A DNA stretch of 59,632 nt from IMG/VR virus record IMGVR_UViG_3300028831_000617, positions 1-59,632 of that record, one strand, 5' to 3'. Made by a program: the position numbers and the translations under genes. The notes below the pieces were generated by a model. The model was not told the DNA's origin. It did no database searches and saw nothing but the letters and a program-made list of their open reading frames with translations. Within the stretch, counting starts at the first letter, position 1. Each line of letters begins with the position of its first letter. This DNA is from a virus. Below are positions 14,637 to 23,300 of the stretch, piece after piece.

Positions 14637-16108
14637 ACCGCCCCGAACAAAACGGCCACGCAGACAACGAGGTTGATTTGCAGCGCAGCAAAGCGCGGCG
14701 CCGCGCACCGGCGGACGCGGAGAACGTTGACCGCCTCCCACCGCACGCGCCCGAAGCTGAGCGCGGGGTTCTCGGTTGTATCCTCCTCTCTGCGAAGGAC
14801 TGCCTGCCCGCCTGCATTGAGCGCTTCAAAGCCGGCGGGGAGGAGTTCTATGATCTCCGGCACAGAACCGTGTACCAGACAGCGTTGGAGTTGTACGAGG
14901 ACAGCGTTCCCATAGACTTGATTACGCTCTGCGAGCGGCTGTCGCTGTGGCAGAAGTTGCTGGACGTGGGCGGCATGAAGTACGTCTCCGAGCTTTCCGA
15001 CGCGGTGCCGTCCTCTGCGAACCTGGAATACTACCTCGGCATCGTAGAAGAAAAGTTCCTGCTGCGGCGCATGGTGCAAACGTGCACGGAGGCCGTGTCC
15101 CGGATTTACGACTTTGAGGGAGACGTGCCCGAGTTCCTGGACGGCGTGGGCCGGGATGTGCTCCGGGTTTCGGAAGCGCGCAGCACGATCGGAACGCCGC
15201 CCATCAAAGAACTCGTCCGTACGGTTCTAGGCGACATTGAAACAGCGAGCGAAGGGAAAGGCGCGGTCTCAGGGTTGGCGACCGGCTTCACGGATTTCGA
15301 TAAGTTAACCGGAGGGTTGCAGAACGGGGACATGATCGTCATTGCGGCCAGACCCTCGGTCGGGAAAACGAGTCTTGCCATGAACATCGCGGATACGGTG
15401 GCCGTGGCCGCCCGCATTCCGGTGGCGGTGTTCTCTTTGGAGATGACGGCTCGGCAGCTTGTTTCTCGGCTGGTTTGTTCACGGGCGCGGGTGAACCTGC
15501 GCAACATCCGGGAGGGCTTCCTGGCAGAAAGAGACTATCCCAGGATTGCAAGCGCGGCGTCCCAGATTTCGGCGTCGCCTTTGTACATTGACGACGGGAG
15601 AGGGGTTTCAATTTTACAGCTTCGCGCAAAGGCGCGGCGGTTGTTCCAACAATTCGGCATCAAGCTCGTGGTCGTGGACTACCTGCAACTGCTCTCGGCG
15701 GCGGGAAAGAGGAAGCAGGATAACCGGCAGCAGGAAGTCTCGGACATTTCTGCGGGCGTGAAGGCGCTGGCGGGAGAGCTGGGCTTGCCGGTCGTGGCGC
15801 TGTCGCAGTTGAACCGCAACGTGGAGCGCGACAAGAAGCGCCGGCCAATGATGTCCGATCTCCGGGAGAGCGGGTCACTGGAGCAAGACGCCGACGTGGT
15901 GGGCCTGTTGTACCGGCCCAGCCAGGAAGACGAACCGGAGGAGGGATACCCAGAGGCGGTGCCCATCAATCTGCTGGTGGCTAAAAACAGGAATGGAGCC
16001 ACGGGAGAAGTAAATCTTACTTTCCTCAAATCGTACACCCGGTTTGAGAGCGCGGCCCGCGTTTCGGACGATGACGTGCCGCAGCAACAGGAAATGAATC
16101 CATATTAG
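14633..16108 (+). CDS. dnaB: Replicative DNA helicase, DnaB family
   Basis: 491 residues, a usual length. The N-terminal domain begins PPHAPEAERGVLGCILLS, the standard DnaB entry; the RecA-like domain has GDMIVIAARPSVGKTSLAMN (Walker A), FSLEMTARQLVSRL, VVVDYLQLLS (Walker B), ALSQLNRNVE and LRESGSLEQDADVVGLLYRP. It should be the hexameric fork helicase. The ATG at 14633 overlaps the previous stop (ATGA); the frame is open further upstream, but that part lies in the previous gene. Promoter site B starts directly after its stop. Confidence 0.93.
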   Translation: MNRPEQNGHADNEVDLQRSKARRRAPADAENVDRLPPHAPEAERGVLGCILLSAKDCLPACIERFKAGGEEFYDLRHRTVYQTALELYEDSVPIDLITLCERLSLWQKLLDVGGMKYVSELSDAVPSSANLEYYLGIVEEKFLLRRMVQTCTEAVSRIYDFEGDVPEFLDGVGRDVLRVSEARSTIGTPPIKELVRTVLGDIETASEGKGAVSGLATGFTDFDKLTGGLQNGDMIVIAARPSVGKTSLAMNIADTVAVAARIPVAVFSLEMTARQLVSRLVCSRARVNLRNIREGFLAERDYPRIASAASQISASPLYIDDGRGVSILQLRAKARRLFQQFGIKLVVVDYLQLLSAAGKRKQDNRQQEVSDISAGVKALAGELGLPVVALSQLNRNVERDKKRRPMMSDLRESGSLEQDADVVGLLYRPSQEDEPEEGYPEAVPINLLVAKNRNGATGEVNLTFLKSYTRFESAARVSDDDVPQQQEMNPY

Positions 16109-16111
16109 CCG

Positions 16112-16140
16112 TTGACACCAGTTTAGCTATTTGCTAAGTT
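16112..16140 (+). promoter_or_regulatory. Promoter with palindromic operator (site B)
   Basis: TTGACA (16112-16117), 17-bp spacer, TAAGTT (16135-16140). The operator GTTTAGCTATTTGCTAAGT (16121-16139) matches sites A and C at 16 of 19 positions. The ATG of the DUF5131 gene is 7 nt past the -10, so transcription would start at or next to the start codon. Confidence 0.8.
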
Positions 16141-16147
16141 TCAATTC

Positions 16148-17158
16148 ATGGGCGCAACAACTGGAATTTCCTGGACCGACTCCACGCACAATTTTTGGAG
16201 GGGCTGCACCAAGGTCTCGCCAGGATGTGCCAGATGCTACGCTGAAACACTGGTCACGACCCGCCTCAAAGGCGAATGGGGCAAAGGCAAGCCGCGTGTG
16301 CGTAGCCAGAATTTTGACGCGCCGCTGGCGTGGAACAAGCGGCCTTGGGTGTGCGACCGATGTGGCGAGGCTGTCGTGCACAATCAGATGGGCTTGTGCT
16401 CGTGCGTCACCGCTTCTTCGGTTCACCGCCGCCGAGTCTTCTCGCTTTCCCTGGGCGATATTTTGGACCCGGAAGCGCCGATAGCTTACCTGGCCGACGC
16501 CCTGGATGTAATCCGACGCTGCCGTAACCTGGTATTTCAACTTCTCACCAAGCGCCCGAATCTATTTTTCGACCGACTGGTTGAGGCTGGCCGCTATCTG
16601 AACGGCACGGACACGAACCATGTGCGCAACGGAGAAACTGCCGATTTCGTCGAGGGTTGGATTCAGAACCAGCCGCCTGAGAACGTCTGGATTGGAACCT
16701 CGGTGGAAGACCAACAACGCGCCGACGAGCGCGTACCGGAGCTGCTGAAGATTCCGGCACGGGTGAGGTTTTTGTCGGTCGAGCCGATGCTTGGCCCGAT
16801 TGAGTTCTCCGATGTCAGCAAGCGTTCGGATGCGGTTAAGCAACCAGGAAAGCAGGCTCTTGATGGAATCGCGTGGACCATTATTGGTGGCGAGAGCGGC
16901 CCCGGCGCCCGTCCATGCAGCGTGGAATGGATTCGTTCCGTCGTGGAGCAGTGCAAAGCGGCGCAGGTAAGCTGTTTTGTTAAGCAGCTCGGTTCCATGC
17001 CGATGGCGGTCCCGCCTCCGCCGCCTGGAGGCCGCTACGTCCTTGAAAAACCCGGCCAACTCTGGAAAATGCTGCTGCGTGACAAAAAAGGCGGGGACAT
17101 CGCAGAGTTCCCGAGCGATCTGCGCGTGCGTGAATTTCCCGCCCTCCAACCCGCATGA
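16148..17158 (+). CDS. DUF5131 family protein (phage Gp37/Gp68)
   Basis: 336 residues. ISWTDSTHNFWRGCTKVSPG and GCARCYAE make the family's N-terminal Cys motif; NVWIGTSVEDQQRAD, RFLSVEPMLGPIEF, WTIIGGESGPGARP and CFVKQLGS are the other conserved blocks. The family is thought to be related to radical-SAM enzymes; its reaction is not established. An extra zinc-knuckle-like insert (CDRCGEAVVHNQMGLCSC) sits at about residues 69-86. It heads the rightward operon under operator site B. Confidence 0.88.
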   Translation: MGATTGISWTDSTHNFWRGCTKVSPGCARCYAETLVTTRLKGEWGKGKPRVRSQNFDAPLAWNKRPWVCDRCGEAVVHNQMGLCSCVTASSVHRRRVFSLSLGDILDPEAPIAYLADALDVIRRCRNLVFQLLTKRPNLFFDRLVEAGRYLNGTDTNHVRNGETADFVEGWIQNQPPENVWIGTSVEDQQRADERVPELLKIPARVRFLSVEPMLGPIEFSDVSKRSDAVKQPGKQALDGIAWTIIGGESGPGARPCSVEWIRSVVEQCKAAQVSCFVKQLGSMPMAVPPPPPGGRYVLEKPGQLWKMLLRDKKGGDIAEFPSDLRVREFPALQPA

Positions 17159-17361
17159 AGACCGACGAACAACTCCTGACCGAAGCCTACAAGAGCACGC
17201 AGTGGGCCGCCAACATGCTGAGCAACGCTTGCACGCACGGCTTTGACAAAGCCCGACGCGAGGACTGCGTGAACATTTTGAACCTGCTGCGCCAGGGAAC
17301 CTCGGAAATGCAGGAAGTCGTTAACCGGCTTTCAGGAATGAAGCCGCCGAAGGAAGGGTAA
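17155..17361 (+). CDS. Small helical hypothetical protein, 68 aa
   Basis: All-helical (TEAYKSTQWAANMLSNAC, REDCVNILNLLRQG), ATGA-coupled to the DUF5131 gene. No family recognised. Confidence 0.6.
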   Translation: MKTDEQLLTEAYKSTQWAANMLSNACTHGFDKARREDCVNILNLLRQGTSEMQEVVNRLSGMKPPKEG

Positions 17362-17369
17362 GTTGGCCG

Positions 17370-17639
17370 TTGACATCCCTGCCGGTTGCTCGTATTACCT
17401 TCCTGGATGGCGTTTCCGGCGCGCGCCTTAAAAACTACATGGCCTCTCCCGAGGACATTGAAAGCTTTAACCGGCTCCGGCTGGACGTGGCGGGCACGGC
17501 CAGCTTGATTCCCAAGTTCCCGGCCTACCCGGAGGACGTGAAGAAGCGTTTTCCGTCGCTGGCCAAGCACGAGGAGTTGATTGAAGCTTGGAGAGTACGT
17601 GCAAACATCGGTCTCAAGGGAGGAGTAGAAACCCAGTAA
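17370..17639 (+). CDS. Hypothetical protein, 89 aa, probable TTG start
   Basis: Reads MTSLPVARITFLDGVSGARL from a TTG at 17370; the next in-frame ATG (17439) would remove a plausible beta strand and has no ribosome site, so TTG is preferred weakly. The remainder is helical (PEDVKKRFPSLAKHEELIEA). It ends 4 nt before the first virion-internal gene. Confidence 0.55.
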   Translation: MTSLPVARITFLDGVSGARLKNYMASPEDIESFNRLRLDVAGTASLIPKFPAYPEDVKKRFPSLAKHEELIEAWRVRANIGLKGGVETQ

Positions 17640-17643
17640 CGTT

Positions 17644-19065
17644 ATGGCTTATCCCTTCGGACCATCCGGCGGCGACATCGGTATCTCGGTGGGGCCCCCC
17701 GCCGGCACGCAGTACGATCCAAGCCTGGGCTACTACGTCCCCAAGGGCGGCTTGCTCACGGATTACATCAACGCGCCCGGCGACACGCCTCAGAGTCGCG
17801 CCAGGCTGCAACGACAAGGACGCTACAACGTGCCCGGATTGAACCCTGCGGGCGGAGTTGATACGAACGACCCCACACAACGTTACCGCAGCTTTTCATT
17901 GCCCAAGCTGCCCGGCGTTCAATCGCAAGCGGATAAGTTTCAGGAGGACCTGGCGGCCTCCGTGGACTCGTCGCTGCAACATTTCAACGACCTGGTGGGG
18001 CAGTTTAAGAGCCAGGCTTCTGCGGCCACTGCTTCAGGCCGGCGTGCGGCGGACATCGGGCCGACTGCGAACGCTTTGACCGGAGCGCAGGGAAGGTACG
18101 CTTCCGCCCTGGGCGGTGCGGTTGACCAGTACGGCCGCGCCCTCGGAGAATCCGCCGGAGCCGAGCGGGGCATTGTGGGGCAGGCGCAGTCCTTGTTGCC
18201 CGAGTACGATTTGTCCCTTGGCCGCGCAGAGAACCTTGCCCAAGCAAACGTGGCCGGCGCCGTCAATCGGTACGCCGCAGGCAAGAACGCGGCGGCGGGC
18301 GGAGCCAACCTGGGCATGGGCACGGACATCGCGGATGTACTTGCGCGTCGTTCGTACGAAGCTTCGCTGCCGTACGAGCAGGCCAGGATCAACAAGCGGT
18401 ACGACATCCTCCAGAACTTGTCGTTGCCGGTCGAGCGCGACATCGCGGGCCGCAACATCTCCTACGCGGGCGAGTTCCTGCCGCGCGTTGCGGGCGCCGA
18501 GTACACCAGCTCGCAGGGAACGGCGTTGGCAGTTCAGAACCTCAAGGACGCGGCAGCCAAACAAGACTGGCAGACGGCGCTGCAAATCATGCAGTCGTTG
18601 TCGTTGCCCGCGCAGGTGCAGCAACAAATCCTCTCCGGCGCCGTGTCCATTGAAGGCGCGCTGGCGGCGTTGAACGAACAGGCCACGTATCACGGAGTCT
18701 ATGACCAGTTCGGCATGCCGATTACGCAGCCGCAGTATTTCAACCAGGGGCAGCCGCCGTTTCCTCCACCCACGCGTTACCGAGTCAACAACTTGACCAC
18801 GACCGGAACGGCTCCCAGCCTTGCGGCCGACAACTCTCCGATCACGGTAAACCCTCGCTACTCCACCGCCGGAACGCCGGGCGTTCGGTACAGCGCGATT
18901 GACGACGCCTACCAGCGGCAGACAGGCTTTTACCCTGACCAAGATCCAAATTTTTCGGCAGAGGCATACGCTCGTCTTGCGGGCGGCGCGCGCGGTTCAA
19001 CGTTCGCTTACGACCAGAGCGGGATGCCGATTATGACCGCGCCCTCAGAGTTCCAGGAAGGTTAA
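17644..19065 (+). CDS. Probable internal virion/ejection protein, 473 aa
   Basis: Starts MAYPFGPSGGDIGISVG. The Gly/Ala/Gln-rich helical middle (about 95-330) lacks Cys and catalytic motifs; the C-terminal third is Pro/Tyr/Asn-rich. It shares its first residues (MAYPF) with the next gene, and both lie directly upstream of the giant polyvalent protein with 4-nt gaps. Podovirus ejection proteins are arranged like this. Assignment is from context and composition. Confidence 0.6.
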   Translation: MAYPFGPSGGDIGISVGPPAGTQYDPSLGYYVPKGGLLTDYINAPGDTPQSRARLQRQGRYNVPGLNPAGGVDTNDPTQRYRSFSLPKLPGVQSQADKFQEDLAASVDSSLQHFNDLVGQFKSQASAATASGRRAADIGPTANALTGAQGRYASALGGAVDQYGRALGESAGAERGIVGQAQSLLPEYDLSLGRAENLAQANVAGAVNRYAAGKNAAAGGANLGMGTDIADVLARRSYEASLPYEQARINKRYDILQNLSLPVERDIAGRNISYAGEFLPRVAGAEYTSSQGTALAVQNLKDAAAKQDWQTALQIMQSLSLPAQVQQQILSGAVSIEGALAALNEQATYHGVYDQFGMPITQPQYFNQGQPPFPPPTRYRVNNLTTTGTAPSLAADNSPITVNPRYSTAGTPGVRYSAIDDAYQRQTGFYPDQDPNFSAEAYARLAGGARGSTFAYDQSGMPIMTAPSEFQEG

Positions 19066-19069
19066 TCGC

Positions 19070-20356
19070 ATGGCTTACCCCTTTGACGCTCCTCTCGTTG
19101 CAGGCGGTAGCGACCCCTTCGCGGGCATCGCGGCGCAGCGGCAATACTACGTTGGTTTGAATCAACGCCAGTCCGAAGAAAACCTGGCGCGCGCCGCCGC
19201 TGCACAACAAGCCCGCAACAACTGGCTTCAAACGGTGGCCCAGTTACAACGCAGCGATTTTGCGGGCGAAGAACGCGCGCAACAACGCGCCGAGGAACTT
19301 GCCTTGTCACGCAGCGACACGGCCCGCCAGGAAGCAGAACGCACGCGCGAGTTCGACGTAGGCACGGAGCTTACGAAGGCGCAGCAAGCGATTACGCGGG
19401 AGCAGTACGAAGCGCAGCGCACGGAAAAGAAACGTGTGGAACAACAAAGCCTGGACGCCATGAAGAACGTGGGCGAGGCCAAGGCGCAGGACGTAGCCGA
19501 CCTGGGCGACCTGCATGACAATGCTTTGGAGATCAAAAACAAAGCCGAGGAGGAACTGCGGCAGCGCGGCGAGGAACTTGCTTCCAAGGTGGCTCCGGGC
19601 AAAGTCGGTTTTAGCGCCAGCACGGGTACGATCGGACCCGTGCGCGGCGCGTTCCTTCTGCCCGATGAAAACAAAAAAATCGCCGAGGCCAACCAGGAAC
19701 TTGCCCCTTTGAAATCCGCCTACGACGCCGCGAACAACAACTTTGTGGCCCACTCCAAGAACTGGGCGCAACTGCACAGCGATTTGATGAGGTTCCACCT
19801 CGTGCCCACGAAGGACGAGGAGGGGTGGGCAGTGATGAACTCGGTGTCGGGGGACAAGTATCGCGGGAAAAAGAAAGTCGCGCCGCAGACCAAAGCTGCG
19901 TCTGAGAACTGGTTGGAGACGCTGCAAAACAATCTGCGTCACCGCCTTGGTGGAGAGGTTTCGCCAGCAGCGGAACCTGTTGCTGCGGGTCCGCCTCCCG
20001 GCATTACGCCGCTACCGGAGGTGGGGGAACGATTTCCGTTGAACGCGACCCCGCAACCGGCTCCGGTGAACATGGAGTCCGAGGGAGGCCCCGGCTTCTG
20101 GTCCAATCTTGGGACTGCCGCGCTCGCTACGCCGCGCGCGCTTGGTTACCTGGGCGGCAAGTTCATGCAGAACAAGCCGGAGGACCGCGTTCCTACCTGG
20201 GCCGGGTTTGCGCAGGCGATTGCGCCGGAGCGCGCAACTACGAACGCTGCTCGCCCTGGAAAAACGCACGTCATGTCGCCAGACGGAAGAACGGGGTGGA
20301 TTCCCAACGAACAACTTCCGGTTGCCACCACGCAGGGCTACGTGGTAATCGAGTGA
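19070..20356 (+). CDS. Probable internal virion protein with coiled coil, 428 aa
   Basis: Residues ~20-190 are a long coiled coil rich in Gln, Glu, Arg and Ala (EEERAQQRAEELALSRSD-like segments). The C-terminus (PDGRTGWIPNEQL, QGYVVIE) looks like a small SH3-like barrel that could bind peptidoglycan. It is probably an ejection or inner-core protein alongside its neighbours. Confidence 0.6.
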   Translation: MAYPFDAPLVAGGSDPFAGIAAQRQYYVGLNQRQSEENLARAAAAQQARNNWLQTVAQLQRSDFAGEERAQQRAEELALSRSDTARQEAERTREFDVGTELTKAQQAITREQYEAQRTEKKRVEQQSLDAMKNVGEAKAQDVADLGDLHDNALEIKNKAEEELRQRGEELASKVAPGKVGFSASTGTIGPVRGAFLLPDENKKIAEANQELAPLKSAYDAANNNFVAHSKNWAQLHSDLMRFHLVPTKDEEGWAVMNSVSGDKYRGKKKVAPQTKAASENWLETLQNNLRHRLGGEVSPAAEPVAAGPPPGITPLPEVGERFPLNATPQPAPVNMESEGGPGFWSNLGTAALATPRALGYLGGKFMQNKPEDRVPTWAGFAQAIAPERATTNAARPGKTHVMSPDGRTGWIPNEQLPVATTQGYVVIE

Positions 20357-20360
20357 TGCG

Positions 20361-23300
20361 ATGGCTTTTCCGAGCATTGATTTCGAGCCGGATGCTCCTC
20401 TGGATGAATCTCCACAAGCTGAGCCGATAAACTTCGAGCCGGATCCAGAGCCGCCGCCTGAGCGTGAAATTTGGTCCGGGATGCGGCCACAGGCAGCCGC
20501 TCCCGTTGCTCCAACCCCACAGCCACAGCCACAGCCGCGAGAACTCAATCCCATCGAATCCTACCTGCGCGAGCCCGCGGACCCGAACGAGTCCGAGCTT
20601 CACAAGTGGGCCAAAGCGTATGGCGTAATTTTTAAGAACGCGCCGCGCCTCATTGGGTCTGCCATCGGACTTGCGGGCAAAGGTCTGGAAGCGACGGCGG
20701 GCAAGATCGCCGGGACGGGCGACACGCTGGAAGACGTGATCGGCGCGGTGACACGCGGCAAAGCGTTGCCGGTGGAGGAAGCTGCACAAACGGTGGAAGG
20801 CGTTCCTGGGTTCGGAGCGCGCGCTGGTCTTGGCGTCCTGGAAACAATCCCCAAGCTCGGCCTGCTGGCAGCGTTCCCGGAGTCGTTGCTGGCCCAAAGC
20901 ATTGCTGCGGGCGGAATCTTCGGACTGGACGCGCAAGGAAACTTTTCTCCCAAGGCTGCGGTGATCGGCGCTTTGCTGCCGGGTGCGGGCAAGATTGCGA
21001 CCGACGCGGTGCGCGGCGCGTTGACTCGCGGCGTCCTCGGTGGCGCAGAGTCGCTCGTCAAAAACAAAACCGCACAATGGTTCCTGGAAGAGACCGGACG
21101 GCAGGCGGCGTTGAACGCGGTCATGCTGGCGGGCGATTCACCGGAACTCATTGCTCTGTACAAGCAGGACCCCCAGGCGGCGAAGAAGCAGGTGCAGGAA
21201 ATCTTCGGGCAGAACCTGGCGTGGGCTTTGTTCGGCGCGGGCAGGCACTTTGCGCTCGGCGAAAACACGGCCACGTCCGCCTGGGTGGAAGGTCAAAAGC
21301 GCAAGTACAGTTCCTACTTTGACGCCGATAACTTTAACCTCGTGCGCCGTGGTCTGGGCAAGGCGGTGGATGAAGTTAAAGAAAAACAAGCGGAGCCGCC
21401 TCCTGCCGAAGAACCCCCGCGTGAGCCGTCCGAAACCGAACTCGAGTACGAAGGCGGCGAAGTGCCGCGTTACACGGGCTTGCCCGAGCGTGTGGGCGGG
21501 CGTCGAAGGTTGACGCTGCCCGGACCCGCCGCGCCCGTGCGGAGGATCAATTTCCCGATGACCGTAACGAAACCATTAACCCCAGGAGCACCTTATGCCA
21601 TTACGCAAGGGCAAGAGCCGCAGAATCGTGAGTTACAATATCAGGGAGCTACACAAAGGACCACAGTACCAGCGAACGCGCCGGAAGTTCGGAGCCAAGA
21701 AGGCGCAGGCCCAGGCGGTGGCAATCTCCTTGAAGGAAGCGGGGATGTCGCGCCGACGCAAGAAGCGGCGGCTGAGTTACCAGTAGCGCCGTCAAAGCCT
21801 GCTGCACGCGAGCAGGGAATAACCGACGAAGACGGCCTGCTCAAAACAATCGTGGACAACCAGAAGCTGCCCGCGTTCCTACCGGGAAAAGCCTGGGAGA
21901 CCAAGTACGCGAAGATCATGGCCAAGAAGCGCAGCAACGCGCCGTTAACAAGCGCCGAGAAAGACTTCCTGGCCAATGAAGTGCCGCAGAACTACGAGGA
22001 CTACTGGGGAGACGATTTCAAGCGGGCGTACGCTGCCGCCAAGGAGGCGGGAATCGAAGGTGAACTTTTCGAGCCAGTCAAGGCCACGAAAGGCGCGAAG
22101 ATAAACGACGCGGTGTGGAGCGCCATCCGGGTGACGGGACGGGACATGACGCCAAATGAACTTTGGGATCGCGTCGCCGGACTGGCTAATGCGAAAGCGG
22201 AGCGTTCCTCCAAGGCTGCGGCAGAGGAAAAACGCGCAGAGCAGGCGGCGGCGTGGGGAGAAGCCACCACAACCACGAAGCCGCGCAAGAAAGGCGTGCT
22301 CGTTGACCCAGCCCGGTTGGACAAGGGCGACTCGGTTGTCATTGAAGGCGAGCGCGTGCCGGTGCTGCGAAAGACAACGAAGGAAGTTGTCCTGGATGGC
22401 GGGGAGAAGTTCGGGGCGGTGACGCTACGCCTGCCCGGGGAAAAGTTTTACGCGCAAAAGTTTGAGGCGGGGCAGAAGGAACTTTTAGGCGGGGGACTTG
22501 GAGAGCTAAAACCAGCCTACGGCCTTGCGCCAGAAGATGTCGCGGCGACGGGCGGTGTGAAAGAGGCCATTGATGTTGCTGCTGAGCGGCTGTCCCAGGA
22601 AGCCAAGCGCGAACGAGCCTCGGACGTTTACGATTGGAACACCAGCAACAAACGATGGGGCCAGGTTTGGACTGAGGTAAAACAAGACCCAACAACCCGG
22701 CAGTGGCGGGTGATTTCGAGCTTGGAGGGAAATTTGAAGGGGTTGGACGTGGCCGAGTTCGGAAACGAGGAGGCGGCCCGCGCTTTTGCCAAGGACTTTC
22801 GCGAAGGAAAATCCTTTGCCCTCATCAATGGTGACCGCTGGCGAAAGCTGGTCGAGTCCGCCGACCAGACCAAAAGATTCACCACAAATGATAAGGAGCT
22901 TCTGCTTTCTCGTGGGCGAACCCAAGGCACGACGACCGAGGGTCAAACTGTAGGCGTTGAGAAACTAAAGCAGCAGTACGAACCACCTGCCGCAGACCGC
23001 TACCGCATCAAAAACGCCGGTCCTCAAACCTACGTTGTCACGGAGCGCCTCGAACAAACCAGCGCAGAGAAAGAACTCGGAGAACAACCCGTGCGTGTGC
23101 GCAACGAAGCCACGGGAGACATTCAGACCGTACTGGAAAGCGACCTTGAAGCGGTGCGCACCCGCACAGAGGAGGAGAAGGTTGCCGAAAAACGCCTGTC
23201 CAAAAAAGAACTGGACGACGAACTGCGCAAGTTCGGCGTGAGCGACCCTTCCATCTTTCCCAAGATGGCGGACAAGCGGGCAGCGCTTAAAAGGTATCAG

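Noticed and set aside
18034-18942. 302-codon minus-strand frame opposite the internal virion gene.
   Set aside because: Antisense shadow; it would lie alone on the wrong strand within a coupled operon.
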